Source: Chlamydomonas reinhardtii
Lineage: Eukaryota > Chlorophyta > Chlorophyceae > Chlamydomonadales > Chlamydomonadaceae
Reading direction: 5' to 3'
Length of the DNA stretch: 64,000 bases
Assembly: GCF_000002595.2 (NCBI RefSeq)
Contig: NC_057014.1
Span: 2,427,466-2,491,465, forward strand
Below, piece after piece: positions 1 through 12,489 of this stretch (position 1 is its first letter; the number at the start of each line of letters is the position of its first letter). The position numbers and the translations under genes are program-made. The notes beneath the pieces were generated by a model. That model was not told the origin of the DNA, did no database searches, and saw only the letters and a program-made list of their open reading frames with translations.

Positions 1-1880
1 AAAATTGTGCTACCGCATACAACGCCGTGCACAGAGGCGACGACAAACGCGTTCCGCACTCGAGCTGCACCCGGCTACAATTATCAAGTTATAATTATAC
101 GCACCTTGGCCATGGCCATGTTGAAGGCTGCAATAGTCACAAGGTCGCTTAACACGCCTTTGCGGATTGTGATGGCTGCGTCCTGTTGGGTCATCTGTGC
201 AGATGGATGCAAGTAGGAACTACCACAGGCTTTGGACATGTAATTCTATAGAGGTTGTTAAGGGCAGGACGAGGAACATTAAGAGGCGGGATGAGTCAGG
301 TGCGTGGCCACCCATGGGACAGGCGGGATGAGACAGACACGCGTGGCCACCGGGGTAAAGCAGGTTGTTGAACTCCCAGACCCCAGCACATGGCAAACGC
401 ACTTACTCGCCTGCGCGGCGGCATAGACGTGGCAGAAGCATTCGCAACTGGCACGTGGGCATTCAAGCCAATTTCCCAAATTCAGGTTGGCCAAATTGAT
501 GGTGGCAGGCGCAGCGCTGAAGGCGTCCAGGGGGGGGGGTACGAACTAAACCTCCAGACCCCATGTCCCAAAACCTCCCGACCCCCCCTCCGGACCGACC
601 GACCGACCCCCACCACCGTGCAACCCCTCAAAACCCCCTCAAAACCCTTTGGTTTTTAGCCAGGTCGGTGTCAATCGACTGCTCTCGGCGAGCTCTACAA
701 TTGTATACCACCGGTTCAGCTGGAGGCACAACTTGACTGGCAGCCATGCCACACACGTCCATATGTCCATGGCCGACCACCGACCCTTCCGTCAGACTAC
801 CGGGGCGTGCGCTTAAGCTTACAATTGCGCTGTACATATGATATTTGGGATTGTGTGCCGGAAGAGATTGGTCGACTTTCTCCCGGGATCATGTGAAGAA
901 TCCCGGGATTCATGTCACGCTCGATGGCCGGCGGCAGCCTTGTCGCCATGACCCACACCAAGCCTTGGTCGTTACAAGTTAGCATCAGTTCGCATAGTCT
1001 CCATGACACCAGTGAGAGGCTCGAGTGGGGCTCTACGCTACTACCATGCCGATGTGGACGGACATGCGGCCGCTTTCCAGAGGCCAAACGTTCTGCAAAT
1101 GCTTTAGTATGTGCATGCTAACGTGTGCTAGTGCTTGTGCTAATGGGCGGAGCGTTTAGAGGGGCGTTTAGGGCGCAGAGACGAAATCTGGCAGTCCCAC
1201 CCACATCCGCGTGACGAAACCTTGGGGACCCCCAGCCCCGACGACCGACCCTGAACTTTGAGGGCCCATAACTTTGCAATTACTACCCTGATCGAAACTC
1301 TGAAAGTGGATTTGGAGTCCTCTCGTCAAGCTCTTTCGTTTTAGAACATGGGGCCTTTCCCAGTTGAAACTACCCCCCCCCCTGAGGCGTCCTTGCAATG
1401 GCACGGATGACGCTGGCAGCGGCGCCGGCGGCACCCCCAGCTGAGCAGCGGACTGCAGCGGTGACGCCGCGTGTACATGCAGCTTGTGCGGGCGCCGCAG
1501 CATGCACGGCCTGGGGCGACAGGCACATGCCTGGTGACGTGCACGCAGATATCCTCATTGCTGCCGATCACGACTGTGGGAGCACTGCGGGGCTACGAAG
1601 CGGCTGTCAGGCTGGGTGGGGGTCGGCTTCGGGTGGAATGCCCCTGACTGTGTTCAGAGTACCGGTACGTACACCAGCACCAACAGCCTGACTGCCCACG
1701 TTGCCATGAGTGAGGGGCGCCCCTGCCTCCAGGCTCCAGCTGCTGAGCTGCAGTAATAGAAGTTGTCGTTCCGGCGCGACGCCAGCACCAGGAGCGCTGA
1801 GCCGCTGAGAGGAGCAACAGCAGCGCAACCCCCAACACATAAGTGTTACATGCGTGTACGGTAGCTTGTTCTTCCTTCAT
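1..1880. other. Gene-free left flank
   Basis: I see no exon set with consistent splice phase here. The stretch holds a G10 run near 530, C-rich tracts with a short (CCGA)n run near 590-610, a duplicated TCCCGGGAT word near 883-910 and a C9 run near 1373. The AT-richer piece around 1250-1350 differs in base composition from its neighbours and could be old repeat sequence, but I cannot assign it to a family. Confidence 0.4.
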
Positions 1881-1881
1881 G

Positions 1882-1886
1882 TTACA
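1882..1886 (-). terminator. Putative TGTAA polyadenylation signal of the 2351-5308 gene
   Basis: TGTAA on the minus strand, about 465 nt past the stop codon at 2351. TGTAA is the usual polyadenylation word in Chlamydomonas. A second TGTAA overlaps the stop codon itself and is too early to be the 3' end. Confidence 0.35.
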
Positions 1887-2350
1887 GCGTTGCCGCAGAC
1901 CACGTGCCACTTGCACAGCGGCACGTGCGCACACTGCTGGCAGTCCATGCACAGCGCATTGCTGCCGGCCAGTGATTGCCCCTGCATCAGCCCGGCCTTC
2001 TGAACACCGTATGCATCATATACACGAATAGCTCGCACAGCACGCCGCGCACGATGAATAATCAAAGCTACAAATCAATGGCGCCAACACGAGTCGCACT
2101 ACTGCGGTCACGCACGAAAGATTTCACCCGGGTGCACACACGCGCATCAACGTAACCCCTGATGTGCCCACCCACCAGCATCCATCACCACACGCCCCCA
2201 CACGTCCCGTTTCCACTAGTTAGTCCCCAGCACCTCCGCCCTTCCGTCCAATTTAGGTCATATGTGTGTCACACGTCCGTCCCCGACACCAGGTCGAGAC
2301 AGTCTTGAAGTCGCTTGCTGCCCAATCCGCCGATGGGCCTACACCAAGGC

Positions 2351-5308
2351 TTACACCGCCGCGGTTCCCGCAGCCACCGTTGCGTCCGCTGCGGAGCCAG
2401 CCGCCGAGTCGGCCGCGGACGCCAGCTTGGACTGGTACTTGTTGAAGTTGATGTGCTTGAGGCCGTCCATTTGGGAGATCTCCTCCACAGCCTCCTGGAT
2501 GATGCGGCGCCCCCCCTCGCCGCCCACCTGCGCAGAAGCACACGTGCCAGGACAGCAGCGGTCAACGTGACAGCAGAACCGCGACTACCCGCGTCCAACC
2601 TTGCGTGCATCCAAGTGCAGGTGCCTTTGATGACACACACGCCCTTCGCCGGCCCTAACCCAACGGCCGTTCCAAGTAGACTAGCATACCGTACTTCGCC
2701 CCCTGTCTCCACACCGAAACCCCGCTGCCTGTCCCTCCTCACCCCTTGGCGCCCCCCTTCACAGCTTGCAGTGCCGTGTACCGCACCCCGGGTTTAGTTC
2801 CTATTCTTTCCCCCTTCCTCACCTTGTGCGCCTGCGTGTACGCGGCCAGCAGTCGGCGCATTGCGGTCTGCGTGGCGCTCACGCGGCGGCGGCGCACCAG
2901 CTTGCACGCCTCCCAGGCGGGCGTGGTGGGAATGGCGATGGGGTTGGTGGAGTTGGAGATGTCGTAGATGGCACCACTGACACGGCCCGCGTAGTCGCCC
3001 TTCACAATCACGTACCACTTGCCGTCGATAACCTGGGGAGTGTAGAGGGAGGGGAGCCGGGTGCAGCAAAGTGGCGGCCAGGAGGGTGTGGAGGTGGCTT
3101 GTCAGCATGCTCGTGCGTGTGCTATCGTGTACAGTGCACGCGAGGCCAGACATCGCCGGCTACCAGGTCCCGGCCCGGCCTCACCTGTGCGGCGTTGATG
3201 CTGTTGACCTGCACCTCTGTGAATGTCTGGTCGTCCTCGTACCTGTGCGCATGCGCGATTTGGTGGGGCCGGTTGTTTTCCGTATGTTGGGCAGCTGTAG
3301 TCTTTGTACTACCGACACCCTCCCCACTACAATCCTACACACACATACGCCAAGGTGGGCGGGTCCTTCTTCCGTTCATGTTTGCACATACACACAGAAC
3401 ATCTCGACACGGTTCTCACCAGCACAGGTCCGCCTCGCCTCGCTTCCTCCGCGCCTCGTCCTCCAGGCACAGGTTCCACTTGGCGTTGTTCATGAGCACA
3501 CGCGCGCTGATGGAGGGGTGGCCGGTGAAGTCAGCGCGCACGTTCACCACCACAGACGTGGTGTTGGTGTTCTGGCCGCAGTCTGCAGCGTTGAGGAACA
3601 TGTGAATACTATGAGGTGTGATGGTACCGCCCACCCAACAGGGACAGGTAGCAATACGAAGCAAGCTGTAGCATTGGGTTCGACTTCGCGCGCAGGGCTT
3701 CGTCCTGGCTCGACTCCATAAACAGCCGGCACATTCGTAAGGCAGGTGCGCAAGCCCTCTCACCTGCGCGGCAGCCGAATCGTCCCCACGAGGGGAACTC
3801 CCAGGGCCACTCGCAATTGCCGTCACCGCACACCGGGTCCTTCCAGATGGGCAGCAGCACCTGCGCAGCGGCAGGCACAGGAGGCGGGATGCTCACGTAT
3901 GCATTATTTTGTGACAAATGAAATCAGCATCCCTGACCGTGTGGTGGCGCCCCCTCCAGCTGCCCTCCACCACGCCCGCTCCTGCCGCACCTTGGACCCC
4001 AGGTACTCGAGCACCTCGTCCTCGTTCCTGAAGGTCATGGTGGTGGAGCCGTCCTCAGGCAGGAACAGCTTCTTCATGGTCTCAACCACCTCGCCGGATT
4101 TGTAGGCAGAAGCCTGGAGGGAGGAGGTGGGCAGTTAGGGCGTCAGCGGGACTGGTTGGGCCTCAGGTACATCGTCAGCGTGTCATCCATGGCTAGCCTC
4201 AACATGCCGGTATGGCTTCAATGTGCTACCATGCACTCCTTACAGCAAACGTCAAGCGTCGACCCCTTTCCTCTCTTGCCGACACGCCGCCCCAGGCCCG
4301 CCCCCTCCTCAGGGTTGACCACCGCCGCGGCATCAACAGACCCCTGTCCTGGAGTTCATGGTCTCTGTCGGTTGCTGCCTCCCATCCGCCCATTTCCCCC
4401 AACTCAGGTCCCTCCCCACCTGCAGGTACAGCACCACCATGTACGCCGCCACGAATAGCGAGTACCAGGCCACGTGCCGATACTTGCGGCTCATCTCCAC
4501 TGCGGCCTGCGGGTGGGGTTGGGGGATGGTGTGGGGTGGCAACAGGCAGCAGAGTGAGGGCCGGAGAGGGTCCGGAAGACAGAGAAAAGGGATGAAGGGA
4601 GGAAGCTGAGGTAGGCGTACGAGGAAGAAGTTGCGGGGGCAGGGCCCCGGACACCATGCGCAGTACTCCGGAGGAATGAGCACGCTACACGCACCCACGT
4701 AAGCAGTTCCGATGGAGGCACCCGCAACACCCCATGTCCATGACACTTGTCAGCACGGTACTCTCACATTTCATCCTGCCTCCATGGCATCTTCCCCACC
4801 CCCTTGGTGTCAAGCAGCGAACCCACGTCCGCAGCGTTGTTACCAGCCGCCATGACCAGGCACGTCCGTTTACAGCACCGGGCGTGTGCCGTGATGTATT
4901 ACTATGGTATCGCTCCGTCAAGCCAATCACGGTTCCTTGCCAGGCCTCCAACCCGAGGGCCATAACCACAACCCCTCAGGTAATCACGGGACCTATTCGT
5001 TGGGTTTAGGCATATCACCACCCACCCGCACCGTCGCGCGCACAAGTCTATCGTCACTGCCGGTCACTCACCGCTACTTTCTGCTGCACTGCCTTGGCGA
5101 CCTCCTCGTTGGTGGGCGGCCGCTCCGGCGGCGCGCCACCTCCTCGCGGCTGCCGCATGCCCTCCCGGTACTGCTCGCCCACCACCGAGCCCTTGCGGCC
5201 CTTGTCCGCCGTGTCATAACCGCTCGGGTGTTCTGTCAGCGGCAGACGCAAATTTGGCGGGGCAAGGCGTCGGGGCTCCGGGAGCCGAAGCACTGAGCGA
5301 CGACACAT
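2351..5308 (-). CDS. Single-pass membrane protein with GRFGC-ADCG cysteine motif (polycystin-type ectodomain motif)
   Basis: Eight exons, all in phase: 5072-5308, 4420-4506, 3991-4113, 3764-3860, 3420-3582, 3185-3242, 2823-3032 and 2351-2527 (383 aa). Residues 1-79 are polar, with a Pro/Gly-rich stretch, and are probably cytoplasmic. Residues about 92-108 (SLFVAAYMVVLYLQ) are the only clear membrane segment. The ectodomain carries C160-GDGN-C165 followed by GRFGCRADCG (C179, C183). Similar cysteine motifs are known from extracellular parts of algal polycystin-like channels and some algal cyclases; that comparison is from memory. The rest of a channel is absent: there is no second membrane segment and no pore. 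The C-terminus (VEEISQMDGLKHINFNKYQ, then an Ala/Ser tail) is predicted to be helical. The start is the first in-frame ATG of exon 1, and an upstream exon is possible. The function is unknown; a receptor or a channel accessory subunit would fit. Confidence 0.75.
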
Positions 5309-6208
5309 ACTGTGTGCGACTATGGCAGCGTCCTAGCGTGCTGCTCAGCCAAAGTTGCGTGTCCCACCAGCCGCGGCGAACCCTGAGTGGAGCTGTGGAG
5401 TCGGGGCACTGACCCCGCCAGGGGCACGACCCGTCCCCAACGAGCGAGCTTCTGCCCAGCCCCAAAACGCTCAACCCCACCGCAATTCACACCGACGAAA
5501 GCTACTACCAGGGCTAGGCGAGCCCGAAGCCCAATGCTCGACAGTTTGCGCAACTAGCGCAGCCCACGAAAACTGGATTACAGTACAGTGCCCCGGTACA
5601 TATTGCAAGCCCGGGTGAAGGCCCAATGGCCAAACTATTTCTGCATGTCGCCAAGAAAATGGCGCTAGCGGCCCCCCGGTTTGTCCCTGGACGGCTCCTC
5701 TTAATATTTGCACAATTGGAGTTTCTGGTGCAAGCTGCAGAGCCGAAAACGCCCAGCAGAGCGACTCACGTTCTGCCATGGCTGGTTTGGAGTTGGCCGG
5801 GCGCGCCGGCCGGCTCTCCGTCAAACTAGTTAAAGGCTACTGCAGCAAGTTCCCTGGTGGCCTGCTGCCAGCCCGCAGGCTGCCTAGGCAAGAAGTGAAG
5901 CTGAGGTGTTTTGCTTGTAATTGTTCAAGGTCAGAACGAATTGGTATTACGCTTGGATGAATTGGTAATGTTAAAGCTTCGTTCGGCGAGTCTGCCGCAC
6001 AAATCATGGCAAATCACTGCCCAGGAAGCGCACACGAACCCCGGAAGCCCAGAGGCACTCCCCATCGGCCATGCTCTGCGGGGCCTGTTGGCGCCCGACG
6101 TCCCTCTGTACCGGTACCACACTTCACACACACATTTATCACAGTTGCTCCCCCTGCAATAACCAGTCGCGGTCGGTGCCGCCAGCAGCCCTAACCACAT
6201 TCAAGGTG
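5309..6208. other. Intergenic: 5' region of the membrane-protein gene and 3' UTR of the ALF4-like gene
   Basis: Both flanking genes are on the minus strand. The right part is probably the 3' untranslated region of the 6209-10713 gene, ending near 5560. The left part would hold the promoter and 5' UTR of the 2351-5308 gene. I found no other coding exon. Confidence 0.4.
5578..5582 (-). terminator. Putative TGTAA polyadenylation signal of the ALF4-like gene
   Basis: First minus-strand TGTAA after the stop at 6209. It gives a 3' UTR of about 630 nt, which is normal for this genome type. Confidence 0.4.
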
Positions 6209-9200
6209 TCAGCCCAAGAGCTCCTGCAGGTAGTCCAACAGCTCCGCCACTCGGCTCACACCCGTCAACCCAGACAAAGCGCCGCTCAACACCGCCACGT
6301 TGCCGGCAAACCGGTCGCCTGCAGCTGCAGCCGCCGCCGTCACTGCAGCAGACAGCTGCGCAGCCATGGCATCTCCGGCCACCGCTGCGGCCGCGGCCGC
6401 TGTGGCCGCCTGCTCTGCCTCCGCCGCCTCGCGCTGCATTGCCTCCAGGACCCGGCTCACCAGTGGCCTCAGCGGCGCCACCACATGGCGCTGCACCGCC
6501 CGCAGCACGGCCAGCCGCGGTTCCACTGCCGGCGCCTGTGGTGAATCTGAGCCGGCCGCGGCGTACCTGCAACCAAGCGCATAGCCTCCTTGTCCAGCCA
6601 CGAACAGCATATACACCAAGCCCACTTATGCCTGACATCATCACGCGTATCAAAGGTCCACCCACACGCCCACCCCGCAGTACGGCATACGCAAACATGA
6701 CAAGCCACACAGGACGGTCCCAACCAACCCAAGATGCGCACCTCAGCGCCATGAAGCGCAGCACGCTCAGCGCAGCCACAGTGGCGTCCGCGTTGTCCAG
6801 CACCGCGCCCACCGCCACCAATCCATCCGTTGCCCGGGACACAGCTACAGGTGGAACGCTGCCACCAGCATCAGGCGTGACAGCCGCATTGGAAGTTGTG
6901 GCATCGGCCTGCCGCTGCAGCGCCTGCAGCGAATGGACCACCGGCCTCAGCACCCACGGCCCGCCGAATGCCGCCACCATCGCCGGCTGCATCCCCACGC
7001 CGGCGCCAGTCGGCCCTTGGGCTCCAGGCTGCGGGGCTGCTCCTTGGGCTGTCGGGCCAGCTGGCGGCGTCACCGCGGCAGCGGCGGCCTGGGCCTGGGC
7101 CGCAGCGGCGGTGGCAGATGCGACCTCTCTCTGCAGGCGCTGCAGCACTATGGAGCGGACGGTGGGCGTGGAGCCCAGTGCAGTGGCCTGGTGGAGCAGC
7201 ACCGCCGCACGCACGGCCGGCGGCAGCAGCGACAGCAGCGCCTGCGGTCCAGTGGCGCGAAAGGCGGCAAGGCTCAATACGGTAAGTCGGGCGGAGATGT
7301 GGACGTGGGCAACGAGGGCATGCTACTGTCGGGCGGGCTGGGGGGTAGTGAGTCCAATCCCAACGCGGGCCAGCGTTACGGTATGGGTGTGTCCGAACGA
7401 GACAGGTCACGGCCGGTGCCCACCTGCCAGGAGTCATGGCACTGCCTCCGCAGCACTTCGCTGCCCGCGCAGTCCATACACAGCAGCAGCCGCTGAGCCG
7501 CCCGCCGAGCCAGTGGCAGCATCGCCCGCTGCGCGTCTGTGACCAGTGGTAGCAGCGCCGCTGCTGCCGTCACGGCCTCCTCCACCTGACCGCCAGTGCC
7601 ACTGCCACTGCCCCAGCCCGCGCGTTCCGTGCCGCTGGTACACTGCAATGCAGCTGCCGCCCCGGCACGGCCTTCTGTTGTCGTATCTTCAGCACCCAGG
7701 TGCCCAGCCAGTGCCTCCCAGCTGCTGCGCACATCGGCGCTAGCTGTACCAGCTTTAGCATCAGTCGGCACAAGGGCCGACAGGTGCCACTGCTGCCGCT
7801 GCAGCTGCAGGCGCAGTGACGCAGCGCTGATCATGGCGAGGGCGCGAGCCAGTGGCTCCGTGTGCCCGCTACTGCCGCCGCTACTGCCGTTGCCCGCTTC
7901 GCCCCCGCCCCCGTCGACGCCGCTGCCACCCAGCGAGGCGTCCATGTGGGCCTCGACGAAGCGCAGGAGGTACTGCGGTGCGACGAGGAAACACAGTGCA
8001 GTAAGACAGTAAGCTGACCGCGCAAAGCGCGGGAAAAACATAACAACATATGAGCACGGTGCTCTTGCTCCCTGCTTTGGATACATGGTTCATGTGCCCC
8101 AAGGAGCTGTTGGGTGGCTCACTGACTTCCAGAGTCCTTCACGCCCATACCAGGTCCAAATCCCCAACTTACCAGGGAAGCTACCTCGCTGTCAGCGGGC
8201 GGCACACACGGCAAGAAGCCGTCTGGCAACCGGGCGGCACAGCCGGCTGCAGACACCGACGCCGCCTGAGCAAACCCCGTTAGCCCTACGCTGCTAACCC
8301 TGCTGTTGCTGCCTCCCCTGCTGCTGTACCCGCCGCACACATCCAGCCAAACCACCACAGCAGCGCCCAGCCGCGCGAGCTGTGGGTCTGACAGCGTCCA
8401 CTCCTCAGGCCCATCAAATCCGCCGTCATCCCCGTCGCCTTGGTCCTCGCCCTCGCCTGTGGGTTCGCGCGGCAACGGGGCGCCAGCCTGTGCCGCCGCC
8501 CACAGACCCTCCCAGCTCACGCCCAGAGCCCCGCTGTCACAGCGAATGGCCGCGGAGCTCCCCTCCCCCATCCCAGCCTCCTCCATGCCTACAGCAGCCG
8601 CTGGGCTCCATACTGGCGGCGGCGGCAGGTAGAACGGCAGCAGCCCGGCAAGCCGTGCTGCCGCGGCCTCCGCCGCCGAACTCAATGCTCCCGAACCCGT
8701 CGCCGGTGTGCCTGCCGGTCTTGCAGCGGCGCCGCCACCAACTAGCGGCGTGAAGGAGAGGGGCGCATCCATGGATACCCATGCGGGCCACAGCGCCCCC
8801 AGCAATGCTAGCAGCCATGCGCCCACCTTTGACCGGTCACTGCGATCGCCGTGGTCAGCAACCGCGTCTGACTTGGCCGTGGTGATGGTTGCGGATGCCC
8901 TGGGCGGCAGCTCTTTCGTCAGGACCTGTACCGTACAGGACGTGTTGACCACATATACACAACCTGGCAGAGCTTGTGGTTCGCAAGCGTGCAGCCGTGC
9001 TAGAGCGCATGCAACAAAACACATACGCCGACACGTGAACTGCCCCGCCTGCTCCTGGCAAGGCATGGCTTGCGTGCACACCTGTGCTGGGCTTCTTGCT
9101 TCCCCGCCGACGCCCGCCCCCCCCGCTTTACTAATGGCTTCGACTTACCCCTCTCCCCCGCTAGTGGACTGGGTCTGGGTCTTGGTTTAGTTCGGTTTGG

Positions 9201-10713
9201 AATACTCTAGCCCCCCCACCCCTTGGGGATGAGAGCAATTTAACCACTCCGTTCTTAGATGATTCGTTCTCCATGGACATCTACCCCCATTTGCCTCTCA
9301 CCTTCCTGTGCAACTGCTCAGCGAACTCCACGAATGGCTCCACGAGCGACGCCGCCGCCTCTGCCGCCTGCTCCCGCAGCGCCTCCGCCACCTCGCCACC
9401 GCTAGCAGCGCTGTTTCCACCCGCCTCCGCGCCGCCACCATCATCGCCTGCTGCAGCTGCGGCTGCTGCAGCAGCTGCCGCGGTGAGGTCTGTGAGGCGC
9501 AGCAGCTGGCGGCCGGCGCCTGCTGCCAGGTCGACCACAGCTTGCAGCATTGAGAATGCTACCTGGGGACCCAGACGCAGGAAGGCGGCCGGCGCGTGGA
9601 ATATATGGGGAGCGAGCAAGGAATCAAATAGCGCTAACGGTTATCAGGACCATGAGTTCAAACCCCACCATGGACTCGACCCCCAAGATGCCCGAAACAT
9701 CCTCATACAGAACACCGCCACCGCTGCCGCCGCACCTTCAGCCGCCTGCGCTGCACCGCTGACACCAGTGACGGCAGTGTACCCCGCAGCAGCCCCAGCA
9801 GCAGCAGGTGCACACTGCCCGATCCAGGCACGAAGGCGGAGCTGCGTCCCAGGGGCAGCACAGTACGCCAATCGGACTCAGATTAACGTATGGGGTGCAG
9901 ACGCAGGTGCGCTGCCGCGCGCACCCAATTACCCATGCCGCAAGCCCGCCAGGCACAATAATGCCAACCATCACACATTCCTCACTCTTTGTGACTGTCG
10001 TACAGCTCCATAAGCGCCATGACCAGCTCCCGGGGCGAGCAGCACCCCTGCGCCGCCAGTACAGCTTCCGTCAGCTGCCCCGCAGCTGCCGCCGCCGCTG
10101 GCGACACGTCCGCCAGCGCCAGCAGCCTAGGCACCACCTCTAAGCACACGGCGCCCAGCAGCGCCTGAGTGATGGGCCGGTGCCAAGGGTGGGGAGAAGT
10201 TACTGGGGCCGCAGCGCTGCCGCGTGGGTTGCCCTGACACGATGCCCGGGACGAGAACCCCGCACAAATGCCGCTGGGATCCCGGTCGTTCCAGGTCAAT
10301 CATGACACCTTACTCGTAGCTCAGAGGAAGCGGGACTGCGGGTGCAGACATCCATCAGGAAGTGCAGGACCTGCAGCGATCGTGCCGGGTCTGCGGCGGG
10401 GGTCGGGGGCGAACGTGGGCGGGGGCGAGTGTGGTCGACCGCAGCCCATACGATTTTCATCAATTGCAATAAGTAATGCAGCATCAGCGCACCCTAAGCG
10501 GGAAACGGCGCGACTTGGTGCAAAGATGCCGGCACGGCAACTCGCGCGCGAGTGCTTTGCGACACAGTTGCGCTGTGCAAGCAACCAACCTTCTTGAGCC
10601 TCATCTACTAGCTCAATCAGGTGCACGCTCGCCTCAGCAGCTGCGTCGGGGTCACCGCCTTCCGTGGCGAGCGCGCTACGCACGAGCGCCTTGCTGACAG
10701 CTTCCAAGTTCAT
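6209..10713 (-). CDS. ALF4/glomulin-like helical-repeat protein
   Basis: Nine exons with matching phases: 10590-10713, 10314-10390, 9986-10164, 9736-9841, 9302-9562, 8173-8925, 7424-7972, 6742-7241 and 6209-6566 (968 aa). The start is the ATG at 10713, in a helical N-terminus (MNLEAVSKALVRSAL). Exons 3-5 carry CCSPRELVMAL followed by LLLLGLLRG and VSAVQRRRLKVAFSML. These match my memory of plant ALF4 (aberrant lateral root formation 4), where a CSPRDML segment is followed by a segment ending in IQRRHFEQVK. Human glomulin, the animal relative, binds RBX1 and inhibits cullin-RING ubiquitin ligases. The remainder is predicted alpha-helical with long Ala/Gly linkers, typical of algal proteins and probably disordered. 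Exon 1 to exon 2 uses a GTTGGT donor, the only irregular site. The fold assignment is moderately sure; RBX1 binding is inferred from the family. Confidence 0.65.
9150..9225. repeat. Dispersed repeat copy C (inverted, intron 5 of the ALF4-like gene)
   Basis: Reverse complement GGGGGGGCTAGAGTATTCCA and then AACCGAACTAAACCAAGACC resembles the central part of copy A. The relationship rests on words matched by eye. Confidence 0.45.
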
Positions 10714-11074
10714 GACTTGCGACTAGCTAAAACGTCATCGCATTGTGTAGTAAGGGAGGGGGCTGGAAAGTACCGCGATGGACAGGCAGGAGGAAGGGCA
10801 TAGAAGGGCATGGCAGGTGATGGCACATGATGGCATGGAAGCGCAGTGCGTGGTGCCGTCGTGCGTACCACTACCCCTGACCCTACCAGTCCCATCCACC
10901 CCCTCCCCTTGTCCTCCGCAACGCCCCCTGGTCCAAGCCTGCTAAGTCCCCTCCCTTGTCGCACCCAGCACTACACGGTCATCAACAACTGAGCAACAGC
11001 TGCGTGTGCCCTGATGCCTACCTTTGCTGCCCATCCCCCACACCCAGCGGCGACAGCGCAGGTAAACTTGGGAA

Positions 11075-11079
11075 TTACA
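11075..11079 (-). terminator. Putative TGTAA polyadenylation signal of PSBW
   Basis: First minus-strand TGTAA clearly past the stop at 11490, implying a 3' UTR of about 410 nt. A TGTAA also overlaps the stop codon (GCTGTAA) but cannot serve as the 3' end signal. Confidence 0.45.
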
Positions 11080-11489
11080 GTTGGGCGCATGCGCGCCCGA
11101 AACAGGTCTGTGCAATGGTTGCACCGAGGCAAAACCTAGAGCGCTTTCCAAGCGGCCTTGATAGCCGTTGAAAATTATATCTATCTTTCTTGTTCTTCTC
11201 TGCCACCTGCTCCTGCCCGCACACCACATCGTGGTGCGTGCTTCTTGCTGTGCACGCGTCATGCGCCTGCTACAGCCGCACCAGTATCCACAACCACACC
11301 ACAGCTCCACCGCAGAGCTGCTGACAAAACCCTGGAATGACTCCACCGCTCCAGGACGGTTCAAGAGGGCACTGCCGCTGCCGCATCCACACCCTCCGCT
11401 CCACCGCAGGCTACGGACCGCAAAGAACCGTGGCCATTGTTCGAGTCACGACTACGAAGCTGCTAAAAAAGGAAGCACTACGAAGCCAT

Positions 11490-12489
11490 TTACAGCTTCA
11501 GGCCATCGTCGGCGTCCTCGAAGTCGCCCAGGTCTGCATTGAGAAGGGGTAGGAAGGGGACAGTCGCCTCAGCAGCCGTGTCAAAAGCAGCGGTGCGTCA
11601 CACTGAGAATATCAAGACCGCGCATAGAGCGTGTGCAGGATTGTGGCAAGGCTATCGGATCCCTCCCAGGATAGCTTGGGGACCACTATTTACACACGGG
11701 AAGCACCGCGACGTGGCATGGCGCGGAGCTCACCCTTCTGGCCGATGAACCAGATAGCCCACATGGTGCCGAAGACGCCCAGCAGGACCCAGCCCAGGAC
11801 CTGCAGAAGAACACAGACTTTGATCAGCACGAGCTTGAAAAGGAGACGTGGCGAGCCAGCGAAGCAGCCCATGCGCATCCAGCAGGACAGCGACCAAGAC
11901 TTGCTTTGAACTCAATAACCAAACTTACGGGGTCGTTCACGCCGAAGGGGCGGCCAGTGCCGTCGCCGTTCATGCGCTCATCGACCTGCAAGCAAAATGC
12001 GGAGACGTGTTCACTTCCCCAGCTTCGACTCCGCCGGATCTGCCTCGTTATTGCGCTGCGATTTGCATGATTGTCAGGAGGGCTGGGCATTCTCACCAGG
12101 GCGAAGGCGGGGTGGGCAGCCAGGGTAGCCGGCAGGGTGCTCAGCATGGCGACCTTCTTGGCCACCTCGCTGCGGACGGTGGTGGCCTTGCACACCACTG
12201 CACGAGCATTCAAGAAAGGCATGATCAGTGACCATACTTGGCCAAGAGCTAAGCATCCTGGCGAGAAGCGCGGAACCCCGCGAGACAAGGTCTTACCGGT
12301 CACGGCAGAGCGAGCGCCGGAGCGGCTCACTGCAAGATCCAAGGAAACGCAGGCAAACTGGTCAGTATAAAGCATGATCGAGGTCAAGCGCTGAGTGCTG
12401 CTGCCATATCTACTTGAGTCGGCATCCTTGCGACGAAACGCACCGGGCTTGGCAGCCACGCGGGGGGCGCGAGCGGACAGGGCCTGCAT
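11490..12489 (-). CDS. PSBW: Photosystem II subunit PsbW, chloroplast precursor
   Basis: Six small exons in perfect phase: 12444-12489, 12297-12329, 12097-12197, 11929-11985, 11734-11800 and 11490-11533 (115 aa). The precursor starts MQALSARAPRVAAKP, a basic chloroplast transit peptide. A hydrophobic thylakoid-targeting segment follows (AMLSTLPATLAAHPAFA), with cleavage expected after the final Ala, so the mature protein begins near LVDERMNGDGTG. Mature PsbW is a small thylakoid protein with its N-terminus in the lumen and one membrane span, here VLGWVLLGVFGTMWAIWFIG. The acidic stromal tail ends DFEDADDGLKL. In plants and algae PsbW stabilises PSII-LHCII supercomplexes. The sequence agrees along its whole length with the Chlamydomonas protein as I remember it. 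Exon 2 is only 33 bp. This gene gives the firmest taxonomic clue in the window. Confidence 0.97.

Noticed and set aside
9600-9680. tRNA-like stretch with GAGTTCAAACCCC
   Set aside because: The B-box-like word is there, but no A-box, no paired T-stem and no acceptor stem could be drawn.
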